DNA of 64,000 nucleotides. It comes from Candidatus Bipolaricaulota bacterium (GTDB lineage Bacteria > Bipolaricaulota > Bipolaricaulia > Bipolaricaulales > Bipolaricaulaceae). Made by a program: the position numbers and the translations under genes. The notes under the pieces are model-generated. The model saw nothing but the letters and a program-made list of their open reading frames with translations, was not told the DNA's origin and ran no database searches. Of the stretch, positions 8,014 to 15,158 are shown piece by piece. Each line of letters begins with the position of its first letter. Position 1 is the stretch's first letter. The DNA is taken from contig JANXBT010000001.1 in the NCBI GenBank assembly GCA_025060415.1, forward strand, positions 371,546 through 435,545, read 5' to 3'.

Positions 8014-9201
8014 ATGCCCTTTGAGGTCGTGAGGGAAGTGCCAGGGAGCGAGGCCCGCCTGGGGTGCCTCCGCACCGCCCATGGGGCCGTGGAGACCCCG
8101 ACGTTCGTGGCCGTGGCCACGCGCGGCGCCGTGCGCGCCGTGGCCATGGAGGACCTCGAGGCCCTGGGCGTGCAGATCCTCATCGCCAACACCTACCATC
8201 TTGCGGTGCGGCCGGGGCCGGAGCTCGTGGCCGAGCTTGGGGGCCTCCACGGGTTCACGGGCTGGCGCGGCCCCTGGATGACCGACTCCGGCGGCTTCCA
8301 GGTCTTCTCCCTGGGCGCGGGCAAGGTCCACGGGGTGGGGAAGATCGCGTCCATCTTCCCGGGCGAGGACCGTCCCCGACGGGACCCTGCGGGGGTGTCC
8401 CTGGTGGAGCTCACGGAGGAAGGCGTCTGGATCCGCTCCGTCCTCGACGGCCGCAGGCTCTTCTTCTCGCCCGAGGAGGTGATCCGCATCGAGCGGCTTT
8501 TGGGGGCGGACATCGTCCTGCCCCTGGACGAGTGCACCTCCCCCTTTCACGACGAGGCCTACACCCGAAGGGCCATGGAGCGCACGCATCGCTGGGCCGA
8601 GCGGGCCCTTTCCGCGTTTGAGGGCACCCGGGGCTTGGGCCCCAACCCCCATCAGGAGCTTTGGGGGATCGTGCAGGGCGGGGCCTACGAGGAGCTCCGG
8701 CGCGCCTCCGCGCGCACCATCGCCGGCTTGGGCTTCCCCGGCTTCGCCATCGGCGGCTCCCTTGGGAGATCGAAGGAGGACATGTACCGGGTGCTGGAGT
8801 GGACGGTGCCTGAACTTCCCAGGGATAAACCGCGCCACCTTTTGGGGATCGGGACGCTGGAGGACATCGTGGAGGCGGTGCGGCGGGGGATGGACCTGTT
8901 CGACTGCGCGGCGCCCACGCGGCTGGCCCGCAACGGCGCCCTCCTGGCCCTCTCCGAGCCCGGGTTCCGGCTGAACATCGACAACGCCCGCTTCCGGCGG
9001 GACGAGCGCCCGGTGGACGAGGCCTGCGATTGCCCCACGTGCCGGCGCTACTCCCGGGCCTTTCTGCACCACCTCCTGCGGGCGGGCGAGCTCGCGTACT
9101 TCCGGCTGGCGACCGTACATAATCTGCGGTTCATGGTGCGGTTCATGGGGTGGATCCGCGCGGAGCTTGCGGCCGGGCGCCTGCCGGAGCTCCCCCGATG
9201 A
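8014..9201 (+). CDS. tgt: tRNA-guanine transglycosylase with altered substrate loop
   Basis: The 395-aa TIM-barrel enzyme exchanges G34 of the GUN anticodons for a deazaguanine base. Visible landmarks are TPTFVAVATRG, ANTYHLAVRPG, TDSGGFQVFS, the nucleophile region DLFDCAAPTRLARNG, and the zinc site CDCPTC plus a downstream His (AFLHHLL). Two features are odd. The loop after QVFSLG carries an insert (GAGKVHGVGKIASIFPGEDR). The base-recognition loop reads GGSLGRSKEDM, where preQ1-specific bacterial enzymes have GGL-(S/A)-V-G-E-x-K-EDM, so it is one residue shorter and lacks the Glu. Beside Qng1 this suggests queuine, not preQ1, as substrate. rnhA overlaps the stop by ATGA. Confidence 0.93.
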   Translation: MPFEVVREVPGSEARLGCLRTAHGAVETPTFVAVATRGAVRAVAMEDLEALGVQILIANTYHLAVRPGPELVAELGGLHGFTGWRGPWMTDSGGFQVFSLGAGKVHGVGKIASIFPGEDRPRRDPAGVSLVELTEEGVWIRSVLDGRRLFFSPEEVIRIERLLGADIVLPLDECTSPFHDEAYTRRAMERTHRWAERALSAFEGTRGLGPNPHQELWGIVQGGAYEELRRASARTIAGLGFPGFAIGGSLGRSKEDMYRVLEWTVPELPRDKPRHLLGIGTLEDIVEAVRRGMDLFDCAAPTRLARNGALLALSEPGFRLNIDNARFRRDERPVDEACDCPTCRRYSRAFLHHLLRAGELAYFRLATVHNLRFMVRFMGWIRAELAAGRLPELPR

Positions 9202-9671
9202 AGCGGGTTTTGGTGTACACGGACGGGGCGTGTTGGGGCAACCCCGGTCCTGGGGGCTGGGCGGCCATCCTCCTTTGGGGCCCCCATCGCAAGGAGATCT
9301 CCGGCTGGGAGGAGCACACCACGAACAACCGCATGGAGCTGCGGGCAGCCATCGAGGCCCTCAAGGCCCTCAAGGAGCCGGTGGAGGTGGAGATCTTCAC
9401 GGACTCGGCCTACCTCAAGCGCGGCGTCACCGAGTGGCTCCCCCGCTGGAAGGCCCAGGGCTGGAAGCGGAGGGAGGGCAGGGTCTGGAAGCCCGTGGCC
9501 AACGCGGACCTTTGGCAGGAGCTGGACGCCCTTTTAGAAAAGCACCGGGTGCGGTTCCACTGGGTGGAGGGGCACAGCGGGAACCCGGAGAACGCCCGGG
9601 CCAACCGGCTGGCGCGGGAGGCCATGCGGGCGGCGCAGGAGGCTAGGCGCGGCGAACCCGGCTCTGGATGA
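9198..9671 (+). CDS. rnhA: Ribonuclease HI
   Basis: The 157-aa enzyme cuts RNA in RNA-DNA hybrids. The first three metal ligands are present: Asp in YTDGACWGNPGPGGWA, Glu in TNNRMELRAAIEAL and Asp in FTDSAYLKRG. The His loop is HWVEGHSGNPEN. The fourth carboxylate (Asp134 in E. coli, in the C-D-E-L-A motif) is Asn here (RANRLAREA). This site tolerates change better than the other three, so activity is likely but should be tested. The start overlaps tgt by ATGA, and the end overlaps the convergent gene at 9643 by 29 bp. Confidence 0.93.
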   Translation: MKRVLVYTDGACWGNPGPGGWAAILLWGPHRKEISGWEEHTTNNRMELRAAIEALKALKEPVEVEIFTDSAYLKRGVTEWLPRWKAQGWKRREGRVWKPVANADLWQELDALLEKHRVRFHWVEGHSGNPENARANRLAREAMRAAQEARRGEPGSG

Positions 9672-9963
9672 GGAGGGCCCGCTCGACGTCCTGGGGGCGG
9701 ACCCAGCCCTTCTCCACGAGGATCTCGCCGATGAGGCGGCGGCGGCCCTCGGCCTCCTGCTCCTGCAGGGCCTGCTGGACCCGCGACCGATCCACGACCC
9801 CGAGGTCCACGAGGATCTCGCCCAGGCGCTTGTCCCGCTCGAAGTACTCCTCGAGGATGGACATGATCACCGCCGAGCGGGACTTGCGCTGCTGTTGGGC
9901 CAATTTATCCACGAGGTCCAGGAGGTACTTGTCCTCGTCGCTGCAGTACAGGGTGACCTGCAT
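9643..9963 (-). CDS. Small RHH-like protein with MshEN/GspE-N-type tail
   Basis: The protein is 106 aa from ATG 9963. Residues 1-40 (MQVTLYCSDEDKYLLDLVDK, then KSRSAVIMSILEEY) look like a ribbon-helix-helix DNA-binding fold. The rest (LGEILVDLGVVDRSRVQQAL, then LIGEILVEKGWVRPQDVERA) carries two copies of the L-G-E-I-L-V-x-x-G-x-V motif of MshEN/type II secretion ATPase N-domains, which can bind c-di-GMP or mediate pairing. GTG 9978 is an alternative start and would overlap the upstream subtilase stop by GTGA, so the two genes are probably translationally coupled. Function unknown. Confidence 0.75.
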   Translation of the reverse strand: MQVTLYCSDEDKYLLDLVDKLAQQQRKSRSAVIMSILEEYFERDKRLGEILVDLGVVDRSRVQQALQEQEAEGRRRLIGEILVEKGWVRPQDVERALLIQSRVRRA

Positions 9964-9974
9964 CCCTTTCCCCC

Positions 9975-11051
9975 TCACCTATCCCAGGTTTTCGTAACAT
10001 TTTCTAATTTAGCCGGGCGGGCGGGGGCCGGCAAGTTGCAGGCGGCCGCCACCGCCGCCGCCGCGTCCACCAGGCCCCGGCCGAAGCCGGGCCGCTCCTG
10101 GGGCCAGGCCTCGCAGGTGCGGAGGAGCACCTCCCCCGCCGCCGGGCCGGAAAGCCCGGGGTTAGCGGAGAGCACAAGGGCTAGGGTTCCGCTCACGTGG
10201 GGGGCGGCGAAGGACGTCCCCGAGAGGGTGCCCACGGCGCCCTGGGGGAGGAGGGCGGGGATCTCCGCGCCCGGGGCGCTCAGGTCCACCTCCGGCCCGC
10301 GGTTGGAAAACCGGGCCGGGCGGTCGTCCCGATCCGTGGCGGCCACAGCCAACACAAACGGATACCGCGCCAAGGGGTTCACGCCCTCGCGGCCCGCGTT
10401 CCCGGCGATGGCCACCACGAGCACCCCTTGGGCCCCGGCCCGGGCCAGGGCCTCCTCCACCTCCCTGGGCGGCGGGGCCATGGCCACGAGGCTCAGGTTG
10501 ATGATGTGGGCCCCGTTTTGCACGGCGTAGTCGATGGCGCGGGCCAAATTCCTCCAATCCCGTTCGTAAAAGAGGCCGCGGGAGTCGAGGAAGCGCAGGT
10601 CCATGAGGCGGATCTGGGGGGCGACGCCCACCAGGTCCCGGGCCCGGGCGGCGAGCACGGAGGCCACAGCCGTGCCGTGGTAATGAAGGGGGGTGCGGCG
10701 CCGGTGTGCGGGGACGTGGTCCCGGAAATCCCAGCCGTAAAGGTCGTCCACGTAGCCGTTTTCGTCGTCGTCCCGGCCGTTTGGGGCCTCGCGGGGGTTA
10801 GTCCAGCGCACCCCCGCCAGCTCCGGGAGGGAGAAGTCGATGCCGGAGTCGATCACGGCCACGACGATCTCGGGGGAGCCCTGGGTGATGGCCCAGGCTT
10901 GGGGGGCTTTGATGCGGGCGATGTTCCAGGGGGCGGCCGGGGCCGGGTGGAGGTCCGTGTGCCCCGCGGAGCCCGCGGGCTGGCGGGGGAGGGTGGCACC
11001 CAGGAGGAGGCCCAATCCGGCCAGGACCGGCCAGCGGACCTTTTCCATCAT
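9975..11051 (-). CDS. Secreted subtilisin-like serine protease (S8)
   Basis: The 358-aa protein begins with a signal peptide (MMEKVRWPVLAGLGLLLGAT). The catalytic triad is complete: Asp in VAVIDSGIDFS, His in HYHGTAVASVLA and Ser in SGTSFAAPHVSG. The oxyanion Asn lies in AIAGNAGREGV. Only about 15 residues separate the signal peptide from the catalytic domain, so there is no room for an I9 propeptide. It has no ribosome site. A TATACC element (11065-11060) sits 8 nt before ATG 11051, so the mRNA may be leaderless. The small RHH-like gene overlaps its stop. Confidence 0.93.
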   Translation of the reverse strand: MMEKVRWPVLAGLGLLLGATLPRQPAGSAGHTDLHPAPAAPWNIARIKAPQAWAITQGSPEIVVAVIDSGIDFSLPELAGVRWTNPREAPNGRDDDENGYVDDLYGWDFRDHVPAHRRRTPLHYHGTAVASVLAARARDLVGVAPQIRLMDLRFLDSRGLFYERDWRNLARAIDYAVQNGAHIINLSLVAMAPPPREVEEALARAGAQGVLVVAIAGNAGREGVNPLARYPFVLAVAATDRDDRPARFSNRGPEVDLSAPGAEIPALLPQGAVGTLSGTSFAAPHVSGTLALVLSANPGLSGPAAGEVLLRTCEAWPQERPGFGRGLVDAAAAVAAACNLPAPARPAKLENVTKTWDR

Positions 11052-11094
11052 AAAGTAATGGTATAAAGTTGTTTAAACTACATCAAGGGGACGG

Positions 11095-12048
11095 ATGTCC
11101 GGACCTGCGACCCCCGCCCCTGGGCTACACTCCCCCGTGGCCCCCATCCTGCGCGTGCGAAACCTGCGCAAATCCTACGGCCCCGTGCGGGCCGTGGACG
11201 GCATCTCCTTCGCCGTGGAGGCGGGCACGGTCTTTTCCCTCCTCGGCCCAAACGGCGCCGGGAAAACCACCACCGTGGAGATCCTCGAGGGCTTGCGGGT
11301 CCCCGACGCCGGGGAGATCGAGCTCTTTGGGGAGAGGGTGGCGCGGGTGGGCCCCGCCCAAAAGGCCCGCCTGGGCGTCCTCCTCCAGGAAGCGGCCTTC
11401 GAGCCTTATCTGCGGGTGCGCGAGGTCCTCGTCCTCTTCGCCGCCTTCTACCCCCGCCACCGCCCGCCCGAGGAGCTCTTGGACCGCGTGGGCCTTCGGG
11501 AAAAGGCGCGGGCCTTGGTGCGCACCCTCTCCGGCGGGCAAAAGCGGAGGCTGGCCCTGGCCGTGGCCCTCCTCAACGACCCGGAGCTCCTCTTCCTCGA
11601 CGAGCCCACCACCGGGCTCGACCCCCAGGCCCGCCGCCACACCTGGGACCTCCTCTTGGAACTGCGGCGGGAGGGGAAAACGGTGTTCCTCACCACCCAC
11701 TACATGGAGGAGGCCGAGGCCCTCTCCGACTGGGTGTGCATCATGGACCACGGGCGCATCCTGGCCGAGGGCTCCCCCCGGGACCTCGTGGGCCGCTTCG
11801 GCCCCACCACGTTCGTGGAATTCGACCTCCCTCCCGCCTCCTTCCCCGCCCTGGCTGCGCGCTTCCCTGGCCAGGCCCGGCAGGACGGGGAACGTGGCCT
11901 CCTCCAGGTGCAAGACCTCGCGCGGGATCTAGCGCGCCTGCTTTCCTGGGCCGAGGAGGAGGGCCTCGCCCTGCGTAACCTCCTTGTGCGCCAGCCCAAC
12001 CTCGAGGACGTCTTCCTCGCTCTCACGGGAAGGAGGCTGCGCGAATGA
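11095..12048 (+). CDS. ABC exporter ATP-binding protein
   Basis: The 317-aa ATPase is of the CcmA/DrrA/NatA type. It has Walker A GPNGAGKTTT, Q-loop LQEAAF, signature LSGGQKRRLALA, Walker B LLFLDEPTTGLD and switch His in TTHYMEE. The C-terminal 80 residues fit the drug/lipid exporter tail. ATG 11095 has AAGGGG 4 nt upstream. A GTG about 45 nt downstream (VAPILRVRNLRKSYG) is an alternative start. It forms an operon with the two ABC-2 permeases, joined by ATGA overlaps. The substrate (drug, lipid or polysaccharide) cannot be told from sequence. Confidence 0.93.
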   Translation: MSGPATPAPGLHSPVAPILRVRNLRKSYGPVRAVDGISFAVEAGTVFSLLGPNGAGKTTTVEILEGLRVPDAGEIELFGERVARVGPAQKARLGVLLQEAAFEPYLRVREVLVLFAAFYPRHRPPEELLDRVGLREKARALVRTLSGGQKRRLALAVALLNDPELLFLDEPTTGLDPQARRHTWDLLLELRREGKTVFLTTHYMEEAEALSDWVCIMDHGRILAEGSPRDLVGRFGPTTFVEFDLPPASFPALAARFPGQARQDGERGLLQVQDLARDLARLLSWAEEEGLALRNLLVRQPNLEDVFLALTGRRLRE

Positions 12049-13196
12049 GAGCGATCGGAGCCCTGGCCCTGGCCTTCGCCCGCACCACCCTGCGCGAGGG
12101 CAACACCCTCTTTTGGTTCTGGCTTTTCCCCCTCCTCCTCTTCGGCCTTCTGGGCGGGATCTTCGGCCGCGTGGAGCGCGGAAGGCTCGACCTCACCGTG
12201 GTCGTGGTGAACCTCGATCGGGGGCCGCTGGGCTGGGAACTCCTGCGGGCCCTGGAGGAGGCGGGGCTCGCCCTGCGTTCCTTGGTGCCCCCCTTGGGGA
12301 CCAGCGCAGCGCCCCTCCTGGACGAGGCGCGGAGGGAGGTGGCGGAGGGGAGGGCCCACGCGGCCCTGATCGTCCCCGAGGCCTTTTCGGACCGGCTCCT
12401 GGGCGGAGGGGAGAAGGAAAGCCTGCCCGTGGAAATCTTCTACCGCCGGGGGGAGGCGGGCTCGAGCACCGCGGCCTCCCTCCTGGCGGAGGTCCTCGAG
12501 GAATTCGGCTGCGCCCTTCTGGCCCAAGCCGGGCTTGTGCGCGCGCCCGTGGGCCTCGGGGTCCAACGGGTGGGGGGCGGCGCCCAAACCGTGGGCTACG
12601 CGGAGTTCCTCCTCCCCGGGGTCCTCCTCATGGCCCTTTTTGTCCTCGGGCTGTTCGGCGTTCCGGACGTCGTCCTCCTGGCGAGGGAAACCGGGGTTCT
12701 TCGGCGCTACTTCGCCGCCCCCCTTTCCGGCGGGCGCTACCTCCTGGGGGTTGGCCTGGGCCTAGCGCTTGTGGCCGCGGCCCAGACCGCCGCGGTTTGG
12801 GCCCTGGGCCGGATGGCCTTCGGCGTGCGCCTCCCCCTCGGGCGGCCGGCGAGCTTGGCCTTCCTCCTCCTGGCCTTCGCCACCGCCCTCGCCCTCGGGT
12901 TCCTCATCGCTGCGCTGGCGCGGAACTCCGCCAACGCCCTGGCCCTGGCCAACCTCCTGAACCTCCCCCTCCAGTTCCTGGGCGGCCTCTACTTCCCCCT
13001 CACCGGGCTTCCCGCCGCCCTCCGGCCCCTTGTGGCGGCCAACCCCCTCACCCACCTCGCAGAGGGCTGGCGGATGGCCCTGGGCTTGGGCACCCCCACG
13101 TTCCCCCTTTGGCTCAACCTCCTCGTGCCCTTGCTCTGGATCGTGGGGAGCGGAGCGTTGGCGGCCGCGCGCCTCACCTTCTTGGAGGACCGATGA
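12045..13196 (+). CDS. ABC-2 type exporter permease A
   Basis: The 383-aa membrane protein has one N-terminal helix (about residues 22-40), a roughly 150-residue extracytoplasmic domain, and five C-terminal helices, the DrrB/NatB ABC-2 layout. Segments such as LPGVLLMALFVLGLFGVPDV, RETGVLRRYFAAPLSGGRYL and GLYFPLTGLPAALRPLVAAN are typical of the family. The start overlaps the ATPase stop by ATGA, and the stop overlaps the next permease in the same way, so the three proteins are made in fixed ratio. Confidence 0.9.
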   Translation: MRAIGALALAFARTTLREGNTLFWFWLFPLLLFGLLGGIFGRVERGRLDLTVVVVNLDRGPLGWELLRALEEAGLALRSLVPPLGTSAAPLLDEARREVAEGRAHAALIVPEAFSDRLLGGGEKESLPVEIFYRRGEAGSSTAASLLAEVLEEFGCALLAQAGLVRAPVGLGVQRVGGGAQTVGYAEFLLPGVLLMALFVLGLFGVPDVVLLARETGVLRRYFAAPLSGGRYLLGVGLGLALVAAAQTAAVWALGRMAFGVRLPLGRPASLAFLLLAFATALALGFLIAALARNSANALALANLLNLPLQFLGGLYFPLTGLPAALRPLVAANPLTHLAEGWRMALGLGTPTFPLWLNLLVPLLWIVGSGALAAARLTFLEDR

Positions 13197-14251
13197 GGGG
13201 CTTCGCCGCCGTCTTCCTCGCCCAGCTCCGCATCTTCCTCCGGAACCCGGTGGACCTTTTGGTGACCGCAGTGCTCCCCTTGGCCCTGGTCCTCCTCTTT
13301 GGCTTCATTTGGGGCCGTGGGGAGCGGCCCACGCGGGTAGGGGTGGTGCTCCTGGCGGATGGGGAGCTCCTCCAATCCGTGCTCGCGGAATTCCCCGAGC
13401 TCGCGCCGCAGACCTATCCCGAGGCTTGGGCGCTGGAGCAGGCGGTGGCCCGGCGGGCGGTGGACTTCGGCCTCATTTGGGATGGCCGGGAACTGACGGT
13501 CCTTCTGGCGCACGGCCGGGTGCAGGAGAACCCGGGTTTTGCGGCCTGGGCCCGCCGGGTGGCCCGCGCCCTGGAGCGCCGCCGGGCCGGGGTGCCCCCG
13601 CCCGTGCGGCCCGTGAAGGTCCACGTGGGCAAGCTCTCCGCCGCCACCTGGTACGACCACATCGTGCCTGGGCTCATGGCGGTGGCCCTCCTCCAGGCGG
13701 GGGTGTTCGCCGTGGCCGGGCGGTTGGCGGCGATGCGGGAGCGCGGGATCCTCCGGCGGCTGCAGGCCAGCCCCGTTCCCGGCTGGGCCGTGCTCGCGGG
13801 GGTGGGCCTCCTGCGCTTGGGGGTGGGCTTCGCCACCGCGGGCCTGAACCTGGCCCTCGCCCAAGCCCTCTTCGGCACCGCCTTTTCCCCCCACGTCGGC
13901 CGCCTGCTCTTCTACGGGTTGGCCGCTGGCCTCGGCGGGATGGGGTTTGGGGCGGCGTTGACGGCCCTGGCCCGGCGGCCGGGTAGCGCGGCCACCCTGG
14001 GGTCCGTCCTCGTGCAGGCGATGGTTTTCCTCTCGGGGATCTACATCCCCTTCGAGTTCCTTCCCCCTGGGCTGCGGGCGGTGGGCCAGATCCTGCCCGC
14101 GTACCACCTGGCCCAGGGGATGCGGGCCGCCCTGGGCGTGGTGGAGCCCGCCCCTTCCGCCTTCCTGGCCGGCCTGGGGTTCGCCCTGTTCGGGATCCTG
14201 GCCTTTTGGGGGTTCGGACGGCGGGCCCTCCGGCCGGAATCGCGGGCTTAA
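13193..14251 (+). CDS. ABC-2 type exporter permease B
   Basis: The 352-aa protein has the same layout as its neighbour: an N-terminal helix (LLVTAVLPLALVLLFGFIWG), an extracytoplasmic domain, then helices with RERGILRRLQASPVPGWAVL and YIPFEFLPPGLRAVGQILPA. The two permeases probably pair as a heterodimer with the shared ATPase. It starts on an ATGA overlap (13193-13196). Confidence 0.9.
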   Translation: MRGFAAVFLAQLRIFLRNPVDLLVTAVLPLALVLLFGFIWGRGERPTRVGVVLLADGELLQSVLAEFPELAPQTYPEAWALEQAVARRAVDFGLIWDGRELTVLLAHGRVQENPGFAAWARRVARALERRRAGVPPPVRPVKVHVGKLSAATWYDHIVPGLMAVALLQAGVFAVAGRLAAMRERGILRRLQASPVPGWAVLAGVGLLRLGVGFATAGLNLALAQALFGTAFSPHVGRLLFYGLAAGLGGMGFGAALTALARRPGSAATLGSVLVQAMVFLSGIYIPFEFLPPGLRAVGQILPAYHLAQGMRAALGVVEPAPSAFLAGLGFALFGILAFWGFGRRALRPESRA

Positions 14252-14302
14252 AGTGGAGGCCCCCGCCGACGGACATCGCCTCGGGGGAGGAAGGAGGCTG
14301 GG

Positions 14303-14473
14303 ATGCTTAAAGGTTCCCGCAGGACGCACGATGCTCGGCACCTGAACCTCACGTGTGCGGACTGCGGGGCGCGGATCGCGGGGCTGCCGTTTGCGCCCAG
14401 GACCGATCGCCCCGTGTACTGCCAAAAGAGCGCCCGGAACCGCCGGCGCCAGAACCCGCAGATGTGGAGGTGA
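14303..14473 (+). CDS. Small zinc-ribbon protein (56 aa)
   Basis: This short gene has a strong site (GGAGGAAGGAGG) before ATG 14303. It matches the zinc-ribbon family with a CxxCG knuckle followed by (V/L)PFxPxxxRPVYCxxC. Here LTCADCGARIAGLPFAPRTD is followed by RPVYCQKS, so the fourth Cys is replaced by Ser. The tail is Arg-rich (NRRRQNPQMWR), which suggests RNA or ribosome contact. It may be co-transcribed with the ABC exporter, 51 bp upstream. Function unknown. Confidence 0.7.
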   Translation: MLKGSRRTHDARHLNLTCADCGARIAGLPFAPRTDRPVYCQKSARNRRRQNPQMWR

Positions 14474-14480
14474 AAAAAAC

Positions 14481-14504
14481 GGGGGCGGTCTTGCGACCGC
14501 CCCC
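14481..14504 (-). terminator. Rho-independent terminator for the Cys-rich gene
   Basis: A perfect 10-bp stem (14481-14490 with 14495-14504) and a TTGC-type tetraloop are followed on the minus strand by a run of seven T. It lies just after the stop of the minus-strand gene at 14510 and could also slow plus-strand transcription. Confidence 0.8.
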
Positions 14505-14509
14505 TACGC

Positions 14510-14770
14510 TCATTCCTCGCGCAGACGCCGGAGCTTTTCCTCTACCGCTTGGGCCTCCTTTCTCAGCGCCTCTAGATAGGCCTCAAGTTCGGCGATCCTC
14601 TCCTCTTTCGTGCGGAACCGGCGCACGAACCCCAAGGGCGCCGGGGGAGGGCATTCGCCGCAGCCGCAACAGCAGCAGCACCCGCAGCAACAGCAGGGGC
14701 CCCAGACGCGGGGCGCCAGGTACCGGGGGGCGGGAGGCCAAGGGGCTCCGCAGCACTCAGGCCCGTACAT
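14510..14770 (-). CDS. Cys-rich, coiled-coil small protein (DUF5320-like)
   Basis: The protein is 86 aa from ATG 14770, which has AAAGGAGG 8 nt upstream. GTG 14779 is a weaker alternative. Residues 8-40 are Pro/Cys-rich and include the extreme tract CCCCGCCCCCGCGEC. The C-terminal 35 residues form a coiled coil (ERIAELEAYLEALRKEAQAV). This resembles DUF5320-type proteins, which are found near metal-related genes and PadR regulators. A metal or Fe-S role is only an inference. The gene overlaps the end of the PadR frame by 14 nt. Confidence 0.75.
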   Translation of the reverse strand: MYGPECCGAPWPPAPRYLAPRVWGPCCCCGCCCCCGCGECPPPAPLGFVRRFRTKEERIAELEAYLEALRKEAQAVEEKLRRLREE

Positions 14771-15118
14771 CTGGCTCACCTCCTTTCAGGGTCGCGTAGA
14801 TGCCGAGGAAGCGGTCGAGTTCTTCCCGCAAGCGGCGGAGGAACACGGCCCAGGCCCGGAGGTAGTCCCAGCCGGCATCGGTGAGGGCGTAGACCCGGCG
14901 GGCCGGCCCGCTCCCCGAGGTGTCCCAAAAGGAGCGGATGAGGCCCTCCTCCTCCATGGACCGCAGGGCCCGGTACAGGGCCCAGGGATCCAGCTCCTGC
15001 TCGGAGAGGCGGGCCACCCGTGGGCGGGGCCCTGGGCGAGGGAGAGGAGGATCCAGGGCTGGGCCAGCCCCCGCACCCGTCCGGGCGGGCCACAGGGTTG
15101 GCGGGGTTCCCGATCCAT
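14757..15118 (-). pseudogene. PadR-family regulator, frameshifted
   Basis: From ATG 15118 the frame reads through the first winged-helix half (GLAQPWILLSLAQGPAHGW), then the homology jumps to another frame near 15017-15028 and continues ARLSEQELDPWALYRALRSM, EEEGLIRSFWDTSGSGPARR and a C-terminal helix to the stop at 14757. PadR proteins have HGYxLLxxL here, so about 10 nt appear to be missing. The downstream frame alone (GTG about 15017) lacks recognition helix 1. This is either a true inactivation or an assembly or base-call error. Confidence 0.7.
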
Positions 15119-15128
15119 GTGTAAGGCC

Positions 15129-15157
15129 GTTATATGCATAAAGCAGATTAAAGGCAA
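15129..15157 (-). promoter_or_regulatory. Promoter of the PadR gene
   Basis: TTGCCT (15157-15152) and TATAAC (15134-15129) are 17 nt apart on the minus strand. ATG 15118 follows only 10 nt after the -10 element and has no ribosome site, which suggests a leaderless transcript. Confidence 0.6.
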
Positions 15158-15158
15158 G

